From NCBI GenBank assembly GCA_035403225.1, contig DAONET010000002.1:62001-126000 (forward strand): a DNA stretch of 64,000 bases, given 5' to 3'. Within the stretch, counting starts at the first letter, position 1. Every line of letters begins with the position of its first letter. The position numbers and the translations under genes are program-made. This DNA comes from DAIRDK01 sp035403225. Its GTDB lineage: Bacteria; Bacteroidota; Bacteroidia; Bacteroidales; FEN-979. Below are positions 18,938 to 27,393 of the stretch, piece by piece. The notes beneath the pieces were generated by a model. The model was given only the letters and a program-made list of their open reading frames with translations, did not search any database and was not told the DNA's origin.

Positions 18938-21625
18938 TCAGAGATCTTTCGCTACATCAACCGTCATATCGCCCGGTGTGGTCGTGATCCGGAAGTTTCT
19001 CTTTTTGAAGACGGATATCATCCGTTTATTATCGCTGGTTGTCTGAGCGATAATTTTTTTCAGATTCCATGTTCCGGCTATCTGAAGGCAGAAATCGGTT
19101 ATGATGTTTCCCAGGTCTTTTTGTTGCCAGGCATCGGCAATGAGGATGGCGTATTCAACAGACTCATGGTCGGGATCGGCGATAAGCCGGCCTACTCCGA
19201 TGAGTTTTCGCTTCCCCTCTTCCACAATCTCGGCCACGATGGCGATCTCCCGGTCATAGTCGATATAACAAAAGCGGGTAGCCACCTCGTGCGACTGCCA
19301 TTGAAAGAAATAACGGAAACGTGAGTAGAGTGATTCTTTTGAACAACGTCCGAGCATTTCAAGCCACAAGGGTTCATCTTCGGGTTTGATGGGACGAAGA
19401 ATCACGGGGGTGCCATCCTGCAGGGTGACCCGGGAGACGTACTTTTCGGGATACGGATGCAGAGCCAGGTGTGAATAATCGGGATTCTCCTTCGGGGAGA
19501 CCGAGCGGTCAATGACTACGCGCGCGTCGAGCGCTATCGCATCATCGGCGTTTACCAGCAGCGGGTTGATATCCAGTTCGATGATCTCAGGGTAATCGGC
19601 AGCCAGGTAGGAAAGGCGGATCAGCGTCCGCTTGAGTTTCCCGATATTTTTTTCCGGGCTTCCCCGGTAGCCCTTCAACAACGGGTAGATCTTCAACGAT
19701 TCGATCATGCGGCTGGCGAGGCGTTCGTTCAGGGGAGGAAACCCCAACGACTTATCAGCAAACAACTCCGCAGTCACGCCACCCATGCCCGCCAGGAGTA
19801 CGGTTCCGAAAACCCGGTCTTTCTTGATCCCGAGGATCATCTCCACGGCATCCTTCGATGAAACCATCTTCTGCACGGTCACCCCGTCGCACCTGGCCCC
19901 GGGCTTGCCGACATGTACGTTTTGCAGGATCCGTTCGAACCCCGATCTCACCGACTCCGCATCAGCCAGACCCAGAAGAACGCCGCCGGCATCCGACTTA
20001 TGGGAGATATCGGGCGATTGTATTTTCAACACCACCGGAAACCCTGTCTGAACCGCCTTTTCAACCGCTTCTTCAGCAGTCTTCGCCAGCACCGGACGAG
20101 TGGTTGTAATGCCGTATGTCTCCAGGATTTTTTTTGATATCTCTTCGGAAAGGACATTCTCCTTCTCGCCGGTGAGTGCCGGAAATGTCTCCCGCAAGCG
20201 CTGGCGTTCAACCGTAAACTCAACCGGTACGTCTTGCGGAGTCTCATACAGGATCTCCAGGTTTCTTGAATACTCTACCAACGTCATGAAGGCGCGGATG
20301 GCCTGCTCGGGTGTTTTATAGGAAGGCACTCCGGTTTCCACCAGAATATCCTGAGCTTCATGCATGCTTTTACCTCCCAGCCAGGCTGCCAGAATCGGCT
20401 TTGGAGTCGCTTTTGATAATTCAGCTACCTCTCTGGCCGTTGCTGCAGGATTTGTCATGGCCTGTGGAGTAAGAATCACCAGCACGGCATCCACACCCGG
20501 GTCTCCCAGGACAATCTGTGTTGCTTTGGTGATCCGCTTGGCCCGGGCATCACCAAGGACATCCACGGGGTTGCCGTGCGACCAGAACCCGGGAAGATGC
20601 TGGTTGAGTTGCTCCAGGGTGGCGGGAGAAAGTTCGGCCAGAACACCGTTGGAGGAAATCAGGGCATCGGTCGCCATCACCCCCGGACCACCGGCATTGG
20701 TGATGATGCCAAGGCGGGGCCCCTGGGGAAACTTGTTCCGGCTGATCAGCTCGGCCACGCTGAAGATATCGCCAATCTCGTACACCCGCGCCAGACCTGC
20801 CCGCTGAAAAGCGGCGTCGTACACGGCATCTTCCGAAGCCATGGCTCCTGTATGCGAAGCCGCCACCCTGGCCGACTCGGGAAAACGCCCGGCTTTGTAA
20901 ACGATGATGGGCTTCCTGCGCGCAAAGGCCCGGGCTGCAGTCATGAATTTCCGCGGGTTGCTGATGGATTCTATATACAAAATGATGCAATGCGTATTCT
21001 CATCTTCCCCGAAATAATCGATCAGGTCGCCGAATTCAACATCGATGCTGTTGCCGATGGAAACAAACTGGCTGAAACCGATCTTCCCCTCCATGGCCCA
21101 ATCCAACACCGAAGTACACAACGCCCCCGATTGCGAGATAAAGGCAATATTGCCCTGCATGGGCATGCCGGCAGCAAAACTGGCATTCAGCTTCATGCCC
21201 GGGGCAATAATACCCAGACAATTGGGACCGATTACACGCATCCCGTCATACTTCCTGATCAAGGTTCTGATCTCATCTTCCAGCTTCCGCCCTTCTTCCC
21301 CGGCCTCTTTAAAACCGGCTGACAGGATGATCAGTCCCCGGATCCCCTTATCACCACATTCCCTGACCATGCCCGGAACTTTCTCTGCGGAAGTGCAGAT
21401 GATACCCAGGTCGGGGACTTTCGGGAGACTCATGATGTCGGGGTAACAAGGGATCCCCATGACCGCTTCATGATCGCGGTTCACCGGGTACACAACTCCC
21501 CGGTATCCCCCTGAGACCAGATTGATCAAGACCTTTCCACTGACACTGTTCGGGTTCGTAGTCACCCCGATGAGCGCAATCCGTTGCGGTTTGAATATAT
21601 TATTCAGCTTATGAATATTCATCAT
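18938..21625 (-). CDS. ADP-forming acyl-CoA synthetase fused to a GNAT acetyltransferase
   Basis: About 895 residues from ATG 21625. The longer frame from 21661 is unlikely because a -7 element (21649-21656) lies inside it. Residues 1-450 hold the CoA-binding and CoA-ligase domains of ADP-forming acetate-CoA ligase (FKPQRIALIGVTTNPNSVSG, VYPVNRD, FISQSGALC) with the catalytic His in AASHTGAMAS. An ATP-grasp domain follows (VLKIQSPDISHKSDAGGV, LAGMGGVTAE, ELDINPLLV). The last 165 residues are a GNAT domain (VILRPIKPEDEPLW ... VEYAILIADAWQQKDLG). The ligase part can make ATP from acetyl- or acyl-CoA. Similar fusions in other bacteria include protein lysine acetyltransferases, in which the ligase part may be regulatory. 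Confidence 0.9.
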   Translation of the reverse strand: MMNIHKLNNIFKPQRIALIGVTTNPNSVSGKVLINLVSGGYRGVVYPVNRDHEAVMGIPCYPDIMSLPKVPDLGIICTSAEKVPGMVRECGDKGIRGLIILSAGFKEAGEEGRKLEDEIRTLIRKYDGMRVIGPNCLGIIAPGMKLNASFAAGMPMQGNIAFISQSGALCTSVLDWAMEGKIGFSQFVSIGNSIDVEFGDLIDYFGEDENTHCIILYIESISNPRKFMTAARAFARRKPIIVYKAGRFPESARVAASHTGAMASEDAVYDAAFQRAGLARVYEIGDIFSVAELISRNKFPQGPRLGIITNAGGPGVMATDALISSNGVLAELSPATLEQLNQHLPGFWSHGNPVDVLGDARAKRITKATQIVLGDPGVDAVLVILTPQAMTNPAATAREVAELSKATPKPILAAWLGGKSMHEAQDILVETGVPSYKTPEQAIRAFMTLVEYSRNLEILYETPQDVPVEFTVERQRLRETFPALTGEKENVLSEEISKKILETYGITTTRPVLAKTAEEAVEKAVQTGFPVVLKIQSPDISHKSDAGGVLLGLADAESVRSGFERILQNVHVGKPGARCDGVTVQKMVSSKDAVEMILGIKKDRVFGTVLLAGMGGVTAELFADKSLGFPPLNERLASRMIESLKIYPLLKGYRGSPEKNIGKLKRTLIRLSYLAADYPEIIELDINPLLVNADDAIALDARVVIDRSVSPKENPDYSHLALHPYPEKYVSRVTLQDGTPVILRPIKPEDEPLWLEMLGRCSKESLYSRFRYFFQWQSHEVATRFCYIDYDREIAIVAEIVEEGKRKLIGVGRLIADPDHESVEYAILIADAWQQKDLGNIITDFCLQIAGTWNLKKIIAQTTSDNKRMISVFKKRNFRITTTPGDMTVDVAKDL

Positions 21626-21648
21626 CAATGGATAAATGGTATCACCCT

Positions 21649-21656
21649 CAAATGTA
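21649..21656 (-). promoter_or_regulatory. Candidate -7 element for the acyl-CoA synthetase/GNAT gene
   Basis: Reads TACATTTG on the minus strand, matching TAnnTTTG, 23 bases before ATG 21625. Its position argues for the shorter start of the downstream gene. Confidence 0.55.
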
Positions 21657-21735
21657 ATCAAACAAATGAAAATTGAAAGACAGATATTCAGGGAATTATA
21701 AGTTTCTTTGCGAAAAATTTTAACATCTTTTACGA

Positions 21736-23067
21736 ATGAAAAAAATAGTTACCGCTGCCCTTTGCGCCATGGCGATTGTTCCCGGATCTTTCCTCCGGGG
21801 TTTCAGCCAGGATGCCGGCAGCAAAGAAAAGCCTTTTGGCGTCAATTTTACCGGTTATGTAAACTGCGATGTTTTCTTTGATTCCAGGCAGACAGTGATG
21901 TCGCGAGAAGGACAATTCCTCTTTTACCCCGAAAAAAAGAGTCTGGATGCGAACGGACAGGACATCAACGCGAAGGGGACTTTTAACATTCTCAGTATAC
22001 AAAGCCGTCTCACCGCGAATATTACCGGACCCGACATCCTGAAAGCACAAACCTCCGGCGTGATCGAAGGAGAGTTTTATGGGAATATCAACCCCAATAT
22101 CAATACCTTTCGTCTTCGCCTGGCCTATATGAAACTGAAATGGAAATCGACCGAGCTTTCCCTGGGTCAGAACTGGCACCCGATGTATGTCCCCGGTTGC
22201 ATGCCGGAAGTCGCCTCGCTGAACTCGGGCGCTCCGTTCTTGGTCTTCTCCCGGAACCCGCAGGTGCGCATCGCACAGGATTTCGGGAAAATCCGGTTCC
22301 AACTGGCCGCCATCTCCCAGCTTGACGGTACCAGTAATGGCCCCGACGGTCCTTCTGCAAAATACCTGAGAAACTCCCTTCTCCCTGAACTCAATGTTCT
22401 CTTTCAGTTCAGTTCGAAGAACGAAAAGGAAAACCGGGAATTCACGGCCGGCGCCAGCATCGATTACTTTATGCTCACCCCGCGTCTCTGCACCGAAGTA
22501 ATTCTCAAACCCGCAGTCGACACAGTGATCAACAGCATCGTCAACCACCAGGATGCGGTGGTGGCCACCTACAAAACCGATGAGAAATCGTACGGCCTGA
22601 CTGGAAATATCTATGCGAAAATGATGTTGCCGAAAGTCACCCTGCGCCTTGGCGGAGTGTATGGCACCGACTGCTATGCTTTTAACATGCTCGGCGGTTA
22701 TGCCGTGAAAAGCATCATCGACACCGCCACCGGCGCCATGGATTACACGCCCGTCAGAACTGCTTCGGCATGGATCGATGTTAAAACGAACGGGAAACAC
22801 TGGCAACCGGGACTCTTTGCCGGTTTCAGTAAAAATCTCGGCGCCGACGCTGAAGTCGCCGGTCCGCTTTATACACGGGGTTGCGACATCGACTATCTCT
22901 ACCGCATCTCGCCGCGTGTAACAGTCAGGGTTAGTAAACTCCGCCTGTCGACAGAACTTGAATATACCGTCGCAGCTTATGGAACTACCGACTCAAAAGC
23001 AAGAGTCACCAACGCCAAAGAAATCGGCAATTGGCGCCTCCTGATGGGAGTCTATTATTACTTCTGA
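21736..23067 (+). CDS. Porin-like outer-membrane beta-barrel protein
   Basis: A 443-residue protein with a signal peptide ending near GFSQ. The mature part opens with FGVNFTGYVNCDVFFDSRQT and continues with alternating hydrophobic/polar strands (FRLRLAYMKLKWKSTELSLG), ending in LLMGVYYYF with a terminal Phe, the usual sign of a BAM-assembled barrel. The segment around LGQNWHPMYVPGCMPEVASL is a recognisable landmark of a Bacteroidota porin-like family. Transported molecules are unknown. It is divergent from the acyl-CoA synthetase gene and its 3' end overlaps the convergent thioredoxin gene by 10 bases. Confidence 0.75.
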   Translation: MKKIVTAALCAMAIVPGSFLRGFSQDAGSKEKPFGVNFTGYVNCDVFFDSRQTVMSREGQFLFYPEKKSLDANGQDINAKGTFNILSIQSRLTANITGPDILKAQTSGVIEGEFYGNINPNINTFRLRLAYMKLKWKSTELSLGQNWHPMYVPGCMPEVASLNSGAPFLVFSRNPQVRIAQDFGKIRFQLAAISQLDGTSNGPDGPSAKYLRNSLLPELNVLFQFSSKNEKENREFTAGASIDYFMLTPRLCTEVILKPAVDTVINSIVNHQDAVVATYKTDEKSYGLTGNIYAKMMLPKVTLRLGGVYGTDCYAFNMLGGYAVKSIIDTATGAMDYTPVRTASAWIDVKTNGKHWQPGLFAGFSKNLGADAEVAGPLYTRGCDIDYLYRISPRVTVRVSKLRLSTELEYTVAAYGTTDSKARVTNAKEIGNWRLLMGVYYYF

Positions 23068-23579
23068 TAGGTCCGCGGATCAAGAGCCCGGGGATTCCAC
23101 ATCTTCAGGAAGTTGATCACCTTGGTCGTATCGTATCCTTTGGTCTGGCAATGTTCAAGCACGCCTGAGTCCTGGATGTGCAGTTCCCTGCCATCTCCAT
23201 CCAGGATCACAAAGACCGGATAACCGAAACGATTCGGGTAATTATACTGTCTGAAAAGTTCATTATCGCGTTTTTCTTTTTCCCGGGGCACATTGGCCAG
23301 CACGTACACATAATCAGCTTTCATCAACGAGTCGATAGTCCGTTCACCGCCTGCCATGGCATGAAACCGCAGACACCAGGGACACCAGTTCCCGCCGAAC
23401 TGGACCAGCACATGTTTGTTTTCGGTTTTTGCCTGCTGAATGGCCGCTTTCAGATCGGCCCGCACATCGGCATTCTCATTATAGGGCCGCTGCACCTGAT
23501 CCTGAGCCGCCACGGGAAAACAGTTGAAGGTGATCGCTGCGAAAATCGCTACGATCACCAGTGTTTGAATCTTTTTCAT
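23058..23579 (-). CDS. Periplasmic thioredoxin-family protein (CPWC)
   Basis: A 173-residue exported thioredoxin-fold protein. The signal peptide ends at FPVAAQ. The active site is NWCPWCLRFH, a CxxC of the DUF255/thioredoxin_7 type, followed by a beta strand with VYVLANVPR and the cis-proline region GYPVFVILDGDG. It probably reduces or isomerises thiols in the periplasm. Its start codon lies directly against the stop of the upstream oxoamine synthase gene, with no spacer, so it is the last gene of the AcpS-ACS-ACP-synthase operon. Why an exported thioredoxin is coupled to that cluster is unknown. Confidence 0.85.
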   Translation of the reverse strand: MKKIQTLVIVAIFAAITFNCFPVAAQDQVQRPYNENADVRADLKAAIQQAKTENKHVLVQFGGNWCPWCLRFHAMAGGERTIDSLMKADYVYVLANVPREKEKRDNELFRQYNYPNRFGYPVFVILDGDGRELHIQDSGVLEHCQTKGYDTTKVINFLKMWNPRALDPRTYQK

Positions 23580-24827
23580 TTACAATCCGTATCTTTCGAT
23601 GATCTCCTGTTTATTCTTTCCGAGGATCTCATATTTCTTTCCAACTTTTCTAAAGGCATCCAGGGCTTTCTCGAGATGATGAGTCTCATGCCCGGCAGAA
23701 ATCTGTGTCCGGATGCGCGCTTGTCCCTGAGGCACTACGGGGAAGAAGAATCCGATAGCATAGATCCCTTCTTCGTAAAGGTCGCGGGATACATCCTGTG
23801 AGAGTTTCGCATTAAAAAGCATCACCGGGACAATGGGCGTGTCGCCTTCTTTAATAATAAAACCGGCATCTTTCAATCCGTTCCTCCAGAATTCCGTGTT
23901 TCTTTCAAGCTTATCGCGCCGTTCGGTGGTAGCTGACAGCAGCTCCAGCACCTTGATCACACCGGCGACCACCGGTGGAGCAATGGTATTGGAGAAGAGG
24001 TAAGGACGCGCTTTCTGACGGCACATCTCCACCAATTCTTTCCTTCCCGACACACAACCGCCGGAAGCTCCTCCCAGCCCTTTTCCAAAGGTGGTGGTGA
24101 TGATATCGATCTTGCCCATCACCCCGCATTTTTCATGCGTGCCGCGGCCGGTCTTGCCGATAAAGCCCGTAGCATGGGAATCATCCACGAACAACAGCGC
24201 ATCGTATTTCTCACACAGGGCGACCATCTCATCGAGTTTGGCCATGTCGCCATCCATCGAGAATACCCCGTCGGTGATCACAATCTTCAACCGTTTGTCG
24301 TTGTGAAGCTGCAGCTTCTCCTCCAGGTGTTCCATGTCGGAATGCTTAAAGGTATCGTGCATTGCACTGCATAAACGGATTCCGTCAATGATGGAGGCAT
24401 GAACCAGCCGGTCGGAGATCATTACATCATCTTTGGTCAGCACCGCTTCAAACACGCCACCGTTGGCATCCATACACGATGGAAAGAGAATGGTGTCCTC
24501 CGTTCCGAGGAACTTCGTCACCATCGATTCCAGCTGTTTGTGGATATCCTGGGTTCCGCAGATAAACCGGACAGAAGACATACCGTATCCACGCGAATCC
24601 AATCCCTCGTGAGCGGCTTTCACCACTTCGGGATGACTTGAAAGGCCAAGGTAGTTGTTGGCACAGATGTTGATCACCTTCCTTACAGATGATCCTTCCG
24701 GAAATTCCACTTCAATATCGGCTGCCTGGGCCGAGTGGATGTATCGTTCCACCTTGAACAAACCTGCGTCTTTCAGGCCGCTCAGGATCTCGCTGTACAT
24801 CCCGCGTGTTTTGTCGGTGTATGCCAT
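23580..24827 (-). CDS. KBL-like PLP-dependent alpha-oxoamine synthase (second paralogue)
   Basis: A 415-residue fold-type I PLP enzyme that would condense an amino acid with an acyl-CoA or acyl-ACP and lose CO2. The family signatures are clear: CANNYLGLSSHPEV, MSSVRFICGTQDIHKQLE, HASIIDGIRLC, VDDSHATGFIGKTGRG and the PLP lysine in TTTFGKGLGGASGG. It resembles glycine C-acetyltransferase more than AONS, but is diverged from the second copy at 27394 and has a short C-terminal extension (NKQEIIERYGL). A good AAGGAGG site precedes its ATG. The gene follows an ACP gene by 9 bases, which suggests an ACP-bound acyl substrate. A serine palmitoyltransferase-like role is an alternative; the true substrate cannot be read from sequence. 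Confidence 0.85.
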   Translation of the reverse strand: MAYTDKTRGMYSEILSGLKDAGLFKVERYIHSAQAADIEVEFPEGSSVRKVINICANNYLGLSSHPEVVKAAHEGLDSRGYGMSSVRFICGTQDIHKQLESMVTKFLGTEDTILFPSCMDANGGVFEAVLTKDDVMISDRLVHASIIDGIRLCSAMHDTFKHSDMEHLEEKLQLHNDKRLKIVITDGVFSMDGDMAKLDEMVALCEKYDALLFVDDSHATGFIGKTGRGTHEKCGVMGKIDIITTTFGKGLGGASGGCVSGRKELVEMCRQKARPYLFSNTIAPPVVAGVIKVLELLSATTERRDKLERNTEFWRNGLKDAGFIIKEGDTPIVPVMLFNAKLSQDVSRDLYEEGIYAIGFFFPVVPQGQARIRTQISAGHETHHLEKALDAFRKVGKKYEILGKNKQEIIERYGL

Positions 24828-24836
24828 AATTCCTCC

Positions 24837-25079
24837 TTATTTTAAATATTCGTTGACCAATGAACAGATCTTGTTGACCGAGTCGAATGCCTCGGGAGTG
24901 GCTTTATCATCAGGAATGGAAATATCGTACTTGTTTTCAAGGAACCGTTTCAGCGATACCATCGAGAAGGAATCGACAATGCCGCCTGAGATCAGCGGTG
25001 TGTCGTATCCGACTTCTGTATCGTCTTCCACATATTCTCTCACAACATATTTCCTGATGACTTCATTCATTTCTTCCAT
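24837..25079 (-). CDS. Acyl carrier protein
   Basis: An 80-residue acidic four-helix carrier. The phosphopantetheine site is in the segment PLISGGIVDSFSMVSLKRFLE; the serine of VDSFSM replaces the classical DSL of fatty-acid ACP, a form usual in specialised carriers. An AAGGAGA ribosome site precedes the ATG. It lies between the acetyl-CoA synthetase-like gene and the oxoamine synthase gene, in the same operon as its own candidate activating enzyme AcpS. It is therefore probably a dedicated carrier for the acyl group used by the oxoamine synthase rather than the housekeeping AcpP. Confidence 0.9.
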   Translation of the reverse strand: MEEMNEVIRKYVVREYVEDDTEVGYDTPLISGGIVDSFSMVSLKRFLENKYDISIPDDKATPEAFDSVNKICSLVNEYLK

Positions 25080-25127
25080 GGGTTTTTCTCCTTTTCTTTA
25101 GTATGTTTTTGTTTATATTAATGTAGA

Positions 25128-26870
25128 TCAATCATTCTCAAGGGTTGAAGTATCGCCGATCTCCTCGCCCCATTCTCTGGCATGCAGGATCCGTCGCATG
25201 ATCTTCCCGCTTCTGGTCTTGGGCAGGGCATCAATGAATTCGATCTCCTGCGGCATCGCCAGCGGGGAGAGTTTCTTCCGCACAAAGTTCATGATATCGA
25301 GGTCAAGATCTTTTCCGGGGATGAAACCGGGTTTCAGGGTCACGTAAGCTTTCACCACTTCCATGTTCACGAAGTCGGGTTTGCTGACCACAGCCGATTC
25401 TGCAACGGCAGGGTGTTCAAGCAGGGCCGACTCTACTTCGAACGGGCTTACCAGGTGTCCCCCGGTGTTGATCACATCGTCGTCGCGTCCCACAAACCAG
25501 AAATAACCTTCACTGTCGATGCTGGAACGGTCGCCGGGAAGGTACCAGCCATTCCGGAATTTATTGTTATAGGTCTCCTCGTTGTTCCAGTACATTCGCA
25601 TCATCGAAGGCCAGCCGGGTCGGATGGCGATCAGTCCGATTTTTCCGGGTTCCGCGAAGGGTTCGTATTTCTCGGGATCAATGACGGTGGCCGTGATGCC
25701 CGGAAAGGGTTTGCCCATGGAACCGGGTTTGATCTTCATCCCGGGATAATTCGAGATCATGATCGATCCGGTCTCCGTTTGCCAGTAAGTATCCAGGAAT
25801 GGCTTGCCAAATACTTTCTCCGACCAGATCACCGCTTCGGAATTCAGGGGTTCACCTACCGATGCCAGATGACGCAGGCTGCTGAGGTCGAATTTTTTCA
25901 CGATCTCATCACCAGCCTTCATCAGCGAACGGATTGCAGTGGGAGCCGAATACCACATCGTGATACGGTGCTTCCCGATAAACCGGTACCAACTTTCGGC
26001 GGAAAAACCCGAGTCTAGCACACATTGTGTTACCCCGTTGCTGAAGGCGCCAATGATGCCGTAAGAGGTGCCGGTAACCCAGCCCGGATCAGCTGTGCAC
26101 CAGTAAATGTCGTCATCCCGTAAATCAAGCACCCATTTGGCGGTCAGATATTGAGAAATGAGGGAATAATGAACATGTTTCACCCCCTTGGGCTGACCGG
26201 TAGTACCAGAGGTATAATGCAATACCGATGGGGATTCTGCTTTTGTCGGGTAGATCTGAAACGTTTCGGCCGCAGGCAGCTCCTCCATATTCATCGCTAC
26301 TTCACGCTCCTGGAGAGGCTTTCCCGGTTCCTGGTCGACAATGATCATATACTTTAGCCAAGGCAATTGTGCCAGGATCTTTCTTACCTTGGGAGCATGT
26401 TTCTTCTGCGTGATAATGACCTTGGTTTGTGCATTTTCCAGCCTGACCAGCAATGATTCGTCTCCGAAGGCCGAAAACAATGGCTGGGCGATGGCGCCAA
26501 TTTTCAGAATACCCAGAAACCCGATATAGAGTTCCGGAACCTTATCCATGAAAAGGCATACGCGGTCTTCAGGTTGGATCCCGAGATCACGCAGGTATTG
26601 CCCGATGGAATCCGATAACCGGCGGATATCATCATAGGTGTACCGCTTTTCAGCGCCGGTACTGCCTTCCCAAATGAGGGCCTGCTTATCGGCCTTCCCC
26701 ATGCGGCATATCCGGTCAGAACAGTACCACCCGATGTTGATTACTTGGCCGGGCTGGTAATCAAGTTCCTTCTCCGCTATACTCCAGTCGAAGTCTTTGA
26801 TTCGTTCGTTGTATGATCCGATGTTCGACATATGCAGATTTTTGGTTAATACTTCCAATCTCATTGTCAT
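25128..26870 (-). CDS. Acetyl-CoA synthetase-like AMP-forming acyl activating enzyme
   Basis: A 580-residue ANL-superfamily enzyme. The adenylation P-loop is LHYTSGTTGQPKGVKH, followed by TADPGWVTGTSYG, YSAPTAIRSLM, DTYWQTETGSIM and the C-terminal PKTRSGKIMRR with the catalytic lysine. These match AcsA-type acetyl-CoA synthetases of Gram-positive bacteria more than long-chain enzymes. It would activate acetate or another short acid as acyl-AMP, then pass it to CoA or possibly to the adjacent ACP. The ATG at 26870 overlaps the acpS stop (ATGA), showing coupling; an in-frame ATG at 26864 is an alternative. It is the second gene of the five-gene cluster. Confidence 0.88.
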   Translation of the reverse strand: MTMRLEVLTKNLHMSNIGSYNERIKDFDWSIAEKELDYQPGQVINIGWYCSDRICRMGKADKQALIWEGSTGAEKRYTYDDIRRLSDSIGQYLRDLGIQPEDRVCLFMDKVPELYIGFLGILKIGAIAQPLFSAFGDESLLVRLENAQTKVIITQKKHAPKVRKILAQLPWLKYMIIVDQEPGKPLQEREVAMNMEELPAAETFQIYPTKAESPSVLHYTSGTTGQPKGVKHVHYSLISQYLTAKWVLDLRDDDIYWCTADPGWVTGTSYGIIGAFSNGVTQCVLDSGFSAESWYRFIGKHRITMWYSAPTAIRSLMKAGDEIVKKFDLSSLRHLASVGEPLNSEAVIWSEKVFGKPFLDTYWQTETGSIMISNYPGMKIKPGSMGKPFPGITATVIDPEKYEPFAEPGKIGLIAIRPGWPSMMRMYWNNEETYNNKFRNGWYLPGDRSSIDSEGYFWFVGRDDDVINTGGHLVSPFEVESALLEHPAVAESAVVSKPDFVNMEVVKAYVTLKPGFIPGKDLDLDIMNFVRKKLSPLAMPQEIEFIDALPKTRSGKIMRRILHAREWGEEIGDTSTLEND

Positions 26871-27250
26871 GAAGTCATCTTTTCAACAATTACCATCGCA
26901 TTAGCTACTTCGCGAATATGGGAGAGTGTGAGGTGGATTTCTCCTGCGCCGGCTTGATCCGCCAGTTCCCGGGCACGTCCGCCTAAGCGGATCATGGGTT
27001 TGCCCAGACTATCGTGAACGACCTCGATCTCGATGAAACGGATTCCATCGCGCCAGCCTGTGCCAAAAGCTTTCATCCAGGCTTCCTTGGCCGCGAAACG
27101 CGCCGCGTAATGCTGGTATTTGTTTCTCTTCGACTCACAATACCGGATCTCATCCCCGGAAAAGATCTTTTCCCGGAATCCGATATCCTGTTCCATCACT
27201 TTCTGGATACGGGAAACTTCGATGATGTCTGTTCCTATTCCGTAAATCAA
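26867..27250 (-). CDS. acpS: Holo-ACP synthase (4'-phosphopantetheinyl transferase)
   Basis: A 127-residue AcpS-type transferase that moves 4'-phosphopantetheine from CoA to apo-ACP. The Mg-binding motif is at the start (IYGIGTDIIEVSRI), the central signature is AARFAAKEAWMKAFGTG, and the end has HLTLSHIREVANAMVIVE. Length is normal for AcpS. It is the first gene of the cluster and overlaps the synthetase gene by four bases. It may be the only AcpS of the genome serving all carriers, or a dedicated one; the window cannot decide. Confidence 0.95.
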   Translation of the reverse strand: MIYGIGTDIIEVSRIQKVMEQDIGFREKIFSGDEIRYCESKRNKYQHYAARFAAKEAWMKAFGTGWRDGIRFIEIEVVHDSLGKPMIRLGGRARELADQAGAGEIHLTLSHIREVANAMVIVEKMTS

Positions 27251-27324
27251 CTGGTAAATCGGCTATAAATAATTATCAGTCATGAAAGATAATACGAAAA
27301 ATAGAAATTATCATGATTGCTGTT

Positions 27325-27366
27325 AAAAAAACTTCCCATCCCTCCTTTTCGGGAGAAATGGGAAGT
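27325..27366 (-). terminator. Rho-independent terminator of kbl
   Basis: On the minus strand a hairpin with a perfect 9-bp outer stem (27358-27366 with 27331-27339) and a shorter inner stem is followed by six T residues (27325-27330). It lies 28 bases after the kbl stop and separates kbl from the AcpS operon. Confidence 0.88.
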
Positions 27367-27393
27367 ATTATCATGATTTCGCCGGGATGATGA

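Noticed and set aside
20576..21322. Open frame of 248 codons on the plus strand
   Set aside because: It lies antisense to the acyl-CoA synthetase CoA-binding domain, whose motifs are clear.
21730..22806. Open frame of 358 codons on the minus strand
   Set aside because: It is antisense to the porin-like gene, lacks a signal peptide or known motif, and is explained by codon bias of the real gene.
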